DNA from: Halochromatium roseum
GTDB taxonomy: Bacteria; Pseudomonadota; Gammaproteobacteria; Chromatiales; Chromatiaceae
Assembly: GCF_016653315.1 (NCBI RefSeq)
Contig: NZ_NHSH01000088.1
Coordinates: forward strand, 1-48,887
Reading direction: 5' to 3'
Length of the DNA: 48,887 bases
Shown: positions 32,987 to 41,444 of the stretch, piece after piece
How positions within the stretch are numbered: the stretch's first letter is position 1
How the letters are laid out: each line of letters starts with the position of its first letter
The notes under the pieces: model-generated
What the model was told of the DNA's origin: nothing
Databases searched by the model: none
Seen by the model: the letters and a program-made list of their open reading frames with translations, nothing else
Program-made: the position numbers and the translations under genes

Positions 32987-34366
32987 TCAATCACGCTCGG
33001 CAACAGGGGTTGGCGAGCGTTCCGTCACGCCTTGGGCACCCTGATCCTGGGACACCTCATCGCCGCTGTCCTCGACCGTGCGCGTAAACCGCAGATGGGC
33101 GATATCAGGAGGGAAGAACATCGCCCAGTTCCACTCCAGATAGAGCCGCGCCTTGCGCGCCAGGGTCGGGATATAGAGCAGGTAGAAGCCGCGCCAGAGC
33201 AGCCAGGGGATGAACCCGGACAGATTGATGCCATAGACCCGAGCCACGGCGCGGTTATGACCGATGGCCGACATCAGGCCCTTGCGCTTGTAGCCGAACG
33301 CGCGGGTCGGCTCGCCGCGCTCGCGCCGGGCGATGTTGGCCGCGAGCTGCGGTCCCTGGCGCAACGCGAACTGGGCCGTCGGTGGGCAGGACGCGCCGTC
33401 CTCGCGGCTGTTCGGCACCGCCGCACAATCGCCGATCGCCCAGACGCCCGGCAGACCAGGCACCGACATATCGGCCTCGACACGCAAGCGACCGCGCTGC
33501 TTCTCAGCAGGCAGAGCATCGATGAGCCGGTTCGCCGTGGTGCCGATGGTGCTGACGATGGTGCCGGCATCGATACGGCTGCCTCTGTTGAGCGTCACGC
33601 CCTGCGCATCAATAGCCTCACTACGGGTCCCGAGCCGCACCTCGACCCCGCCATGCCGGGACAGCTTGCGCTCGGTAAAGCGGCCCAGTCGCTCCGGCAG
33701 CTCCGGCAACAAGTGTGGACCCCCATGGACGATCACCACGCGCGCGGGCTCGAGCTGCGACTGCCGATACCAACGTTGGCTCTCGGTGAGAAAGTCGCTG
33801 ATCTCGCCGGCGACCTCGACCCCGGAGAAGCCGCCACCGATGACCACGAAGGTCTTCAGCCAGCGGCGCAAGGTCGGGTTCTCGGTCAGCTCGGCGTCCT
33901 CGAGCCGGGCGATGACCCGATTGCGCAGATAGAGCGCATCGCCGACGGTCTTCAGCGGCAGCGTGTGCTCGGCCATGCCGGGGATCATGTGCAGATTGGC
34001 CCGGCTGCCGCAGGCCAGCACCAGATGATCGTAGTCGAGGCGGCCAGTTTCGGAGCTGTTGCGGAAATGGACGCAGCGGGCCTCTGTATCGATGCCGGTA
34101 ACTTCGACCTGGTGGACCTTGGCGTGACGCACCATCTGGCGCAAGGGCGCGACCACATGACCGGGCAGCACCGAGGCCCCGACCACCTCCGGCAGCAGTG
34201 GGTTATAGGTCAGATGGTTCTCCGCCGAGAGCAGATGGATCTCGGCCGAGCGCAGGTGCCGCTCAAGGGCCTTGGCCGCGGTCGCACCGGCGAAGCCGCC
34301 ACCAATGATAACGATCCGGGGGCGACGGTCGGGGTCCGTAATGGGCGTGCTGGAGGCATCGGGCAT
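32987..34366 (-). CDS. ndh: Type II NADH dehydrogenase (NDH-2)
   Basis: A 459-residue FAD-dependent pyridine nucleotide oxidoreductase. It has the FAD-binding GGGFAGATAAKAL near residue 22, the NAD(P)H-binding VVIGGGFSGVEVAGEI near 174, VWAIGDCAAVPN, and a C-terminal hydrophobic/amphipathic stretch (INLSGFIPWLLWRGFYLLYI) for membrane attachment. This matches NDH-2, which passes electrons from NADH to quinone without pumping. It starts 21 bp after the bufC stop on the same strand and is probably the last gene of the bufferin operon, an association that hints at a redox role there. The C-terminus is acidic and unstructured. Confidence 0.85.
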   Translation of the reverse strand: MPDASSTPITDPDRRPRIVIIGGGFAGATAAKALERHLRSAEIHLLSAENHLTYNPLLPEVVGASVLPGHVVAPLRQMVRHAKVHQVEVTGIDTEARCVHFRNSSETGRLDYDHLVLACGSRANLHMIPGMAEHTLPLKTVGDALYLRNRVIARLEDAELTENPTLRRWLKTFVVIGGGFSGVEVAGEISDFLTESQRWYRQSQLEPARVVIVHGGPHLLPELPERLGRFTERKLSRHGGVEVRLGTRSEAIDAQGVTLNRGSRIDAGTIVSTIGTTANRLIDALPAEKQRGRLRVEADMSVPGLPGVWAIGDCAAVPNSREDGASCPPTAQFALRQGPQLAANIARRERGEPTRAFGYKRKGLMSAIGHNRAVARVYGINLSGFIPWLLWRGFYLLYIPTLARKARLYLEWNWAMFFPPDIAHLRFTRTVEDSGDEVSQDQGAQGVTERSPTPVAERD

Positions 34367-34387
34367 GACGGGCTCCGGTTGGTCTGT

Positions 34388-35221
34388 TTACTGTCGGCGC
34401 GTGCCCAGTAGAATCTGGCGCTCACGCAGATCGTCCAGCAGGCTGCGCCCGGCCTCGATCAGCTGCGCCGGCCTTGGATGCTGAAGCTCGAGCGCGATGC
34501 TGTTGAGCAGATCCCGTCCGCTCCGGTGGCTCTGTTCTCGCAGCAGCACCAGCAGTCGCTGGGTCACCACGTTGATCTTCAGAAACGCGATGCGCTCCTG
34601 TCGCGTGCGGTACACGACCAGATGCGTCGGCTCAGGGTCCGGCGCGTGCGGCTGGAAGTCCGCGCTGATGCGATGCACCGGGAAGCGGTAGCTGAGGTTC
34701 CAGGCCAGCGGTGAGACCACCGGGACGCCGTCGAGCAGATCACCGTTCGGATCGGCGAGCGCGGGTCCGGCCTCGGCCTCGCTGAAGATCAAGGCGGTCT
34801 CGACCCACTCGTAGTGGGCAAGCTCCAGCACAAAGGGCGGGTCTTCAGGGCGCAAGGCCCCCGCTGTGCTCAGATAGGCCAACAGCTCCTGGCCCAGCTC
34901 CGGGAACAGGGGCGTCTCGGCGCGATGGGCGATCAAGAATCCGCGGATCAGCGCTCGCCAGCGCTCGCGACCCAGACACTGGTAGAGGACCGGAAAGCCC
35001 TGCTCGAGCAGCGACGCGACATTGTTGAAGATCAGCTCCCGATAGATCCGCAGACGGCGATCCTCGATGCCCGCTGGCGGCGGTTGCTGCGGGTCGCGCA
35101 GATGAGCGGTGAAGGCCTGCTGAATCTGCATGAATCCGGGCGCTGCCTGAACGTTGGCCTGAACGTTGGCCTGAGCGTCGGCCTGAGCGTCGGCCTGTGA
35201 GTGGGAATGGGTCTCAGGCAT
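34388..35221 (-). CDS. bufC: BufC, bufferin biosynthesis accessory protein (DUF2063)
   Basis: A 277-residue protein with the DUF2063 putative DNA-binding-like N-terminal domain ([20 protein letters not shown], then [20 protein letters not shown] and [13 protein letters not shown]). DUF2063 proteins serve as partner proteins of MNIO enzymes, delivering the precursor peptide. A Gln/Ala/Asp repeat ([17 protein letters not shown], residues about 9-25) encoded by 12-bp tandem repeats precedes the domain. It overlaps bufB by 8 bp. The ATG at 35221 is chosen because a longer frame runs into bufB. Confidence 0.85.
   Translation of the reverse strand: MPETHSHSQADAQADAQANVQANVQAAPGFMQIQQAFTAHLRDPQQPPPAGIEDRRLRIYRELIFNNVASLLEQGFPVLYQCLGRERWRALIRGFLIAHRAETPLFPELGQELLAYLSTAGALRPEDPPFVLELAHYEWVETALIFSEAEAGPALADPNGDLLDGVPVVSPLAWNLSYRFPVHRISADFQPHAPDPEPTHLVVYRTRQERIAFLKINVVTQRLLVLLREQSHRSGRDLLNSIALELQHPRPAQLIEAGRSLLDDLRERQILLGTRRQ
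35145..35197. repeat. 12-bp tandem repeat inside bufC
   Basis: Four full copies and a part of GCCTGA(A/G)CGT(T/C)G in a row, the first two identical and the next two identical. It encodes the (QAxA)-type low-complexity N-terminus of BufC and is probably variable in copy number. It is too short and gap-free for a CRISPR. Confidence 0.75.
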
Positions 35222-36092
35222 GAGCAAGGTGTCCGTTGGCAGTGACCCGCGGGGCTCCGAGCTGGTCGGTGTATTGCCGCTGAATGTCGCTGATCCGCTG
35301 CACCTCGGCCGTGAGCTCAGCGAGCGGCGGGATGTTGAAATCCCGCTCGAGCAGGGTCGGGAAGACGCCAAAGCGCGCATAGGCCTGCTCCAACAGCGCC
35401 CACACCGGCTCGATCACATCGGCCCCATGGGTATCGATGCGCAGGTCCGGCGCCTCTTCGTAATGCCCAGCGATATGGCCGTAAACGATGCGCTCGGCGG
35501 GCAGGGCATCAAGGAAGGCGATCGGGTCGTAGCGATGATTGATGCTGTTGACGAGGATGTTGTTCACATCCAGCAGCAGGTCACAGTCGGCTTCGTCGAG
35601 CACCGCGTTGATGAAATCGATCTCGCGCATCTCTTGGCCTGGTGCGGCGTAATAGGAGACGTTCTCCAGGGCGATGCGTCGCTCGAGGATCTCTTGCACC
35701 TGACGGATGCGCCGGGCGACATGCTGTACCGCCTCGGCGGTGAACGGGATCGGCATCAGGTCATACAGCTGTCCATCATCCGAGCAGTAGCTCAGATGCT
35801 CGGTGTAGACCGCGATCTGGTGTGCATCGAGAAAGGTCTTGATGCGGTTGACGAACGGCACATCGAGCGGCGCGGGTGAGCCGATCGAGAGGGACAAGCC
35901 GTGGCAGACGAAGGGATGGCGCTCGGTCAGGCCGCGCAGCAACCGCCCCCAGCGGCCACCAACAGCGATCCAATTCTCCGGCGCGATCTCCCAGAAGGAG
36001 ACCTCCAGCGGAGGCTGTTCGGCTGCGGCGGCGATGAACGCGCGCCGCAGACCGAGACCGGCGCCATGAACGGGGTCGGGAGTCATGTTCAT
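35214..36092 (-). CDS. bufB: BufB, multinuclear iron oxidative enzyme (MNIO, DUF692)
   Basis: A 292-residue DUF692 TIM-barrel enzyme. MNIOs use two or three iron atoms to modify cysteines of RiPP precursors; in bufferins they make copper-binding heterocycles. Conserved pieces seen are [10 protein letters not shown] at the start, [68 protein letters not shown] and DTHG, together supplying the His/Asp/Glu metal ligands. It lies between bufA (42-bp gap) and bufC (8-bp overlap). The start ATG at 36092 is weakly supported; an ATG two codons in is possible. Confidence 0.92.
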   Translation of the reverse strand: MNMTPDPVHGAGLGLRRAFIAAAAEQPPLEVSFWEIAPENWIAVGGRWGRLLRGLTERHPFVCHGLSLSIGSPAPLDVPFVNRIKTFLDAHQIAVYTEHLSYCSDDGQLYDLMPIPFTAEAVQHVARRIRQVQEILERRIALENVSYYAAPGQEMREIDFINAVLDEADCDLLLDVNNILVNSINHRYDPIAFLDALPAERIVYGHIAGHYEEAPDLRIDTHGADVIEPVWALLEQAYARFGVFPTLLERDFNIPPLAELTAEVQRISDIQRQYTDQLGAPRVTANGHLAHA

Positions 36093-36134
36093 GGCTGGCT
36101 TCTGGCGTGGGTCTATGCGGTGGTCAGGGCGGGA

Positions 36135-36389
36135 TCAGCCCTTATTGCCGCACTTACCCTCGCCGCACTTGCCTTCGCCTTCGCCCTTGCCGTCATCCTT
36201 ATTGCCGCACTTGCCCTCGCTGTCGCCTTTAGCCCCGCAGCTGCCCTCGGCCAGCTGCAGATAGCCGCTGTCGAGTTGCTCGGTGACGAAGGGGTTGTCG
36301 CTGGCCTGGGCCAGATTGGCGACGCTCAGGGTGCCGACGAGGGTGGCACCGGCGATCATGGCGGCTGAGGTGATGATCTGCTTGGACAT
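36135..36389 (-). CDS. bufA1: BufA1, bufferin precursor peptide
   Basis: An 84-residue RiPP precursor. It has a signal peptide (MSKQIITSAAMIAGATLVGT, cleavage near QAS-DN at about residue 30) and a Gly/Lys-rich core with four cysteines in EGSCGAKG, EGKCGNK, EGKCGEGKCGNKG. The EGKCG pattern and four-Cys core are typical of the bufferin 1 family, whose cysteines are oxidised by BufB to bind copper in the periplasm. The start at 36389 follows CGGAGTGTTTCC; the same leader sequence precedes doxX. A putative ECF-sigma promoter lies 112 bp upstream. It is the first gene of bufA-bufB-bufC-ndh. Confidence 0.9.
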   Translation of the reverse strand: MSKQIITSAAMIAGATLVGTLSVANLAQASDNPFVTEQLDSGYLQLAEGSCGAKGDSEGKCGNKDDGKGEGEGKCGEGKCGNKG

Positions 36390-36500
36390 GGAAACACTCC
36401 GAAAGAATCTAAGGTTGGTATGCTGATAGCCCTTGTGGTGGCCTCGAGTCGCAGCGGTCGGCTCGCCGGCTTGCCCTTGGCCAGTGGCTATCACTCGTTA

Positions 36501-36528
36501 AAGACCGCAGTGGTCGGTGAAATCTTTC
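36501..36528 (-). promoter_or_regulatory. Putative ECF-sigma promoter of the bufferin operon
   Basis: Read leftwards: GAAAGAT (36528-36522), 15 bases, GGTCTT (36506-36501). It matches the anti-sigma and doxX copies exactly in both boxes and in spacing. The remainder of the 400-bp region to the divergent kinase at 36791 shows no gene. Confidence 0.65.
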
Positions 36529-36790
36529 AGCGGATGTTGGCGAGGCTGCCGAGAGACGTCGTCCAGGGGTTTTTAGATGACGTGCGGGCGATGCCACGAT
36601 CGGCTGAGCCTCTGTGGCGCAGCGGAGCAGGCGTGTTACCCGCATGCTGAAACCTCGAGCCAGGCCGAGGACAGCGCATCGGGCGCGATGGCCGACGATC
36701 CTCAGAGCACCGCGTCGATGCCTGCCTGGCTGTATTCGCTTAGCCGAGGCGCGGGATCAGTGACCACCTCGATCACCCAGGCCTTTACCC

Positions 36791-38914
36791 ATGTCGTTGT
36801 CCCGGCACCTCGCCAGTCTGAGTCTGCAAGTCGCCGCAGCCTATCTCGCGCTCGGGCTGCTGCTGAGCGCGGCGAGCCTCTACACCCTCAGCGCCTTTCA
36901 ACGCCAATTGGGTGCGATTGAGCTGGTCAACCGGGCCGGGCAGCTCGAGCTGGCGGTCGAGCAGATGCACGCCCAGGCGATGAACTATTGGCAGAACGCC
37001 CCGCGCGACTATCCGACCTACTACCGCGATGTGCGCCTGTACTACCAAGACCTGCTGACGCAGATCGAGACCATCGATGGCATCGTCGCCACCTTCATGA
37101 GCGGCGACTTCAGCGACGCGATGCCCATGCCGATGCCGGCCTGGCTGCAGCCGCACCTCGGCCTCGAGGCCGAAGCAGCGATTGCCGCACTTGAAGACAC
37201 CTGGGAGACCTGGCGCGCGACACTCTTTGACGCCCTCGGTGACGACGCGGACGAGCCGCGCCTGGAATGGGCCGCTGAGCAGGTGATCGAAGACCATAGC
37301 CGTCTGAATGCCGCCGTGGAGGTCTTCGCCAAGGCCCTGCGCAGCTGGTCCGCGCGCGAGTACCAGCTGATGATCCAAGGCACCCTGGCGGCCGCGGGTA
37401 TCACCCTGGTGATCGCCGTGCTCCTGCTCTGGCTGCTGCAGTGGAAGGTGTTGGCGCCGCTGCGCCGCACCACGGCCGGCTTTCAGCGCGTCGCCGATGG
37501 CGACGTCCGCTATCAGCTGCCGGTGGTCGGCACCACCGAGCTGCAGGATCTCAGCAGCAGCTTCAATCGGCTCTCCGAGCGGCTCGACCTGCTCTACCGG
37601 CTGATCCACGCCCTGCAGCAGGGCCAGGACCTGGATCAGCTGATGGGGCTGCTCAACACCGAATTCAGGCCGCTGCTGGGCTGCGACTGGAGCGGCCTGG
37701 TGTTCATCGACGAGCGCCGGGCTAGCGCCCGCGTCGAGACCAGTTGGCTCGACGGCCTGCCGCAGCCGGGCGCTCAGCGGCTGTACCGGCTGCAGGGCAC
37801 GCTGCTCGAGCGGGTGTTGGCCGACGAGACGCCCCTGCATGTGCAGGCCATGGCCGAGCGCGCGAGTGCCAATCCGGCCTATGAGCTGCTGCGCCATCTG
37901 GTCGCGCTCGGCATGCGCGACGCCATCTTCTTGCCGCTGACCCCGCAAACGCAGACCCCGATCCCGGCGGTGGTGGTATTTGCGACCCGCGATCCCGCCG
38001 GGTTCGGCGATGCCCGTCAGCGACTGCTTGGCAACATCGGTCAGCTGCTGACCCAAGGGGTTGGGCGCACCGCGCGCCTGGCCGAGCAGGGGCGGCTCGC
38101 CGCCATTGGCGAGTTCGCATCGGGCATCGTGCACGAGCTGCGCACGCCATTGAGCACCATCGCCATGGCCCTCAATTACATGGCCGAGCGCACCCCAGAG
38201 CCGCGGGCCAAGCGCCGTTTGGACCTGGCACTGGGTGAGGCCGAGCGCACGCGCCGGCTGCTCGAGGAGATCCTGCTGTATGCGAAGCCGTTGAGCCTGG
38301 ACCCGCGCCCGGTGGCGCTCCGGCCCCTGCTCGAGGAGCAGATCGCCATGGCGGCCGAGCGCCATCCTGGGCATTCGATCCGGCTCGAGCAGGCGTCGGT
38401 CGGGCTTCAGGTGCTGGCTGATCCGGATCGACTGCGCCAGATCCTGACCAACCTCACCGACAATGCCTGCGAGGCCGCGCCTGTGGGCAGCGTCGTTACC
38501 TGGCGGATCGCGAAAACCGCCGAGACTGCTGGGGCTGCCAAAACTGCAGAGGCTGCTGGTACTGCTGATACTGCTGGTGCTGCTGGGACCGTCGAAACCG
38601 CTGAGGCTGCCGAGACTGTTGGGACTGCTGAGCACGTCAAGCAAAGCGACGCGGACGAGGTCAGGCTCTCGGTGCACAACACCGGTGAGCCGATCCCGGC
38701 GGAGCGCTTACCACGTCTGACCGAGCCCTTCTTTAGCACCAAGGCCAGCGGTACCGGGCTTGGGCTGGCGATCGTGGCGCGGCTGGTCGAGCAACATGGT
38801 GGGCGTCTTTCGATTCGGTCGACGGCAGAGCAGGGCACCTGGGTCGAGATCGTGCTGCCGCAATGGGTCGATGAAACGCGCGGGATGGCAGCTGCGGCTG
38901 ATCCCAGCAGATAA
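36791..38914 (+). CDS. Membrane sensor histidine kinase (HAMP-GAF-HisKA-HATPase)
   Basis: A 707-residue NtrB-like kinase. A membrane helix near residues 10-33 and another near 197-219 flank a periplasmic helical sensor. A HAMP domain (LAPLRRTTAGFQRVADGDV), a GAF-like domain (about 270-415), HisKA with H448 (GIVHELRTPLSTIAMALNY) and a HATPase (LTDNACEAAP, GTGLGLAIVARLVEQHGG) follow. Between the N-box and the G1 region there is a Thr/Ala/Glu-rich insert (residues about 574-617) absent from normal kinases. Its HisKA part is closely related to the kinase at 45172. It is convergent with the NtrC-type regulator at 39008, its likely partner, and divergent from the bufferin operon. Confidence 0.85.
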   Translation: MSLSRHLASLSLQVAAAYLALGLLLSAASLYTLSAFQRQLGAIELVNRAGQLELAVEQMHAQAMNYWQNAPRDYPTYYRDVRLYYQDLLTQIETIDGIVATFMSGDFSDAMPMPMPAWLQPHLGLEAEAAIAALEDTWETWRATLFDALGDDADEPRLEWAAEQVIEDHSRLNAAVEVFAKALRSWSAREYQLMIQGTLAAAGITLVIAVLLLWLLQWKVLAPLRRTTAGFQRVADGDVRYQLPVVGTTELQDLSSSFNRLSERLDLLYRLIHALQQGQDLDQLMGLLNTEFRPLLGCDWSGLVFIDERRASARVETSWLDGLPQPGAQRLYRLQGTLLERVLADETPLHVQAMAERASANPAYELLRHLVALGMRDAIFLPLTPQTQTPIPAVVVFATRDPAGFGDARQRLLGNIGQLLTQGVGRTARLAEQGRLAAIGEFASGIVHELRTPLSTIAMALNYMAERTPEPRAKRRLDLALGEAERTRRLLEEILLYAKPLSLDPRPVALRPLLEEQIAMAAERHPGHSIRLEQASVGLQVLADPDRLRQILTNLTDNACEAAPVGSVVTWRIAKTAETAGAAKTAEAAGTADTAGAAGTVETAEAAETVGTAEHVKQSDADEVRLSVHNTGEPIPAERLPRLTEPFFSTKASGTGLGLAIVARLVEQHGGRLSIRSTAEQGTWVEIVLPQWVDETRGMAAAADPSR
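38512..38640 (+). repeat. Degenerate ACTGCTG-like repeats inside the kinase ATPase domain
   Basis: About 40 codons read as KTAETAGAAKTAEAAG, TADTAGAAG and TVETAEAAETVG, built from degenerate units such as ACTGCTGG and GCTGAGGCTGCC. It inserts into the loop between the HATPase N-box and G1 box. The repeat probably expands and contracts by slippage; whether the kinase tolerates it cannot be told from sequence. Confidence 0.65.
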
Positions 38915-38915
38915 A

Positions 38916-38992
38916 GTCACCACGGAGACACGAAGGGCACAGAGAAAGACAGACATCCGCACCCTCCGTGTACCCCGTGCCTCCGTGGTGAC
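38916..38992. repeat. Dispersed palindromic repeat between convergent genes, possible bidirectional terminator
   Basis: GTCACCACGGAG (38916-38927) and CTCCGTGGTGAC (38981-38992) are perfect inverse complements; the inside contains further complementary runs (ACACGAAGGGCAC with GTACCCCGTG-like bases). The sequence belongs to a widespread class of CACCACGGAG...CTCCGTGGTG intergenic palindromes found in many bacterial genomes. Here it sits exactly between the convergent stops of the kinase (38914) and the regulator (39008). Confidence 0.7.
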
Positions 38993-39007
38993 ACTGAGCG
39001 ATGAGCG

Positions 39008-40420
<1,413 letters not shown>

Positions 40421-40623
40421 CGCGTCGTCCTCTCAGGTGTCGGAATCGGGCTTTTTGCTTGGGCTTGGGCGGTGAGGCTTGGGCGGTGGCCAGTCCGTCC
40501 TCTGACGGCGCTGGTTGGGTTCGCGATCGGTGTCCACGCGCAGTGAAATGATCTCGTGTCTGAACCGGTCCGGTCTCTAAACTCACGGTGAGTGACCCTG
40601 TTAACGGACCCTTGGAGAACGCC

Positions 40624-41190
40624 ATGTCTTTCAACTTTCCTAATCACGACACTGAATCGGCGCCGAAGGATGCGCTGCCGGCACTGACCGACGCCGAGCG
40701 CCATTTCGGCATGCTGCCCAACCTGATGCGCAAGATGGCCACCGCGCCAGCGCTGCTGAAGGGCTACCTGGCCCTGGGTGAGCTGTTCGAGCAGACCTCG
40801 TTCTCGCCAGCGGAGCAACAGGTGGTGTTGCTGAGCGTCAGCCGCGAGAACCGCTGCGACTATTGTATGGGGGCGCACAGCGTGCTTGCGGACATGGCGG
40901 ATGTGCCCAAGCCGGTGACCGACGCGCTGCGGGCGGGCCAACCCTTGCCTGATCCACGACTCGAGGCCCTGCGACGCTTCACCACCGCAGTGGTCGTGGC
41001 GCGGGGCTGGGTCGATGAGGCAGAGGTCGCCGCGTTTCAGGAGGCCGGCTACGACGCGCAGCAGGTCTTGGAGGTGGTGCTCGGGGTCGGTATGAAGACC
41101 CTGTCGAACTACACCAACCACATCGCTGGCACCGAGCTGGACGCCCCTTTTCAGCATCGTGCCTGGCAGGCGACTGAGGCTGATGACTGA
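40624..41190 (+). CDS. AhpD-like carboxymuconolactone decarboxylase family protein
   Basis: A 188-residue protein, a close paralogue of 24476. The redox motif SRENRCDYCMGAH has C78-x2-C81-x3-H85. Shared runs are LTDAERHFGMLPNLMRKMA, FSPAEQQVVLLSVSREN, ALRRFTTAVV and AGYDAQQVLEVVLGVGMKTL. The start at 40624 follows TTGGAGAACGCC. A weak GAAATGA-N15-GGTCCG similar to the ECF-type motif lies at 40545-40572, too degenerate to call. The 3' flank carries the orphan tail of a secreted repeat protein. Confidence 0.85.
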   Translation: MSFNFPNHDTESAPKDALPALTDAERHFGMLPNLMRKMATAPALLKGYLALGELFEQTSFSPAEQQVVLLSVSRENRCDYCMGAHSVLADMADVPKPVTDALRAGQPLPDPRLEALRRFTTAVVVARGWVDEAEVAAFQEAGYDAQQVLEVVLGVGMKTLSNYTNHIAGTELDAPFQHRAWQATEADD

Positions 41191-41285
41191 GGTGGGCTGG
41201 AGCGCATGCACATCACTTGCCCAACCTGTTCAGACGCCTGAGATCGATGGGTCTGCCGAAGGCAACCCAGATCTCAGCTTCTGAG
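41187..41285 (+). pseudogene. Orphan C-terminus of the secreted Y-G-L-G-N-D-L repeat family
   Basis: Directly behind the AhpD-like gene the frame ending at 41285 reads EIDGSAEGNPDLSF and stops. This matches the C-terminus of the secreted protein at 2401 (NIYGAAEGNPDLSF). There is an in-frame stop at 41184-41186 and no ATG, so signal peptide and the first two repeats are gone. It is the scar of a second family member. Confidence 0.55.
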
Positions 41286-41444
41286 ACCAACGTCTCGAAT
41301 CAGCCGGCCGGTCTCTGAGGCCGGTGCAAGCAACGCTGAGTCCAGGATGGAGCTCGGCGTTGTTCTTTGTGTTGGGTGTTTGTATTGGGTGGTCTTCGCT
41401 GTCTACACTGCAGGCATTGCTGCTGCACTTTAGGCAACCGCGAC

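Noticed and set aside
38512-38640. Repeat array considered as a CRISPR
   Set aside because: Units are short, degenerate, in frame and without unique spacers. No CRISPR array, cas gene, tRNA or rRNA was seen anywhere in the window.
36785-38677. 630-codon open frame on the minus strand opposite the kinase
   Set aside because: The plus strand encodes a clear HAMP-GAF-HisKA-HATPase kinase; the minus frame has no domain and is a high-G+C shadow.
40545-40572. GAAATGA-N15-GGTCCG upstream of the AhpD-like gene at 40624
   Set aside because: Spacing and orientation fit, but two bases differ in each box; too weak to call without genome-wide scoring.
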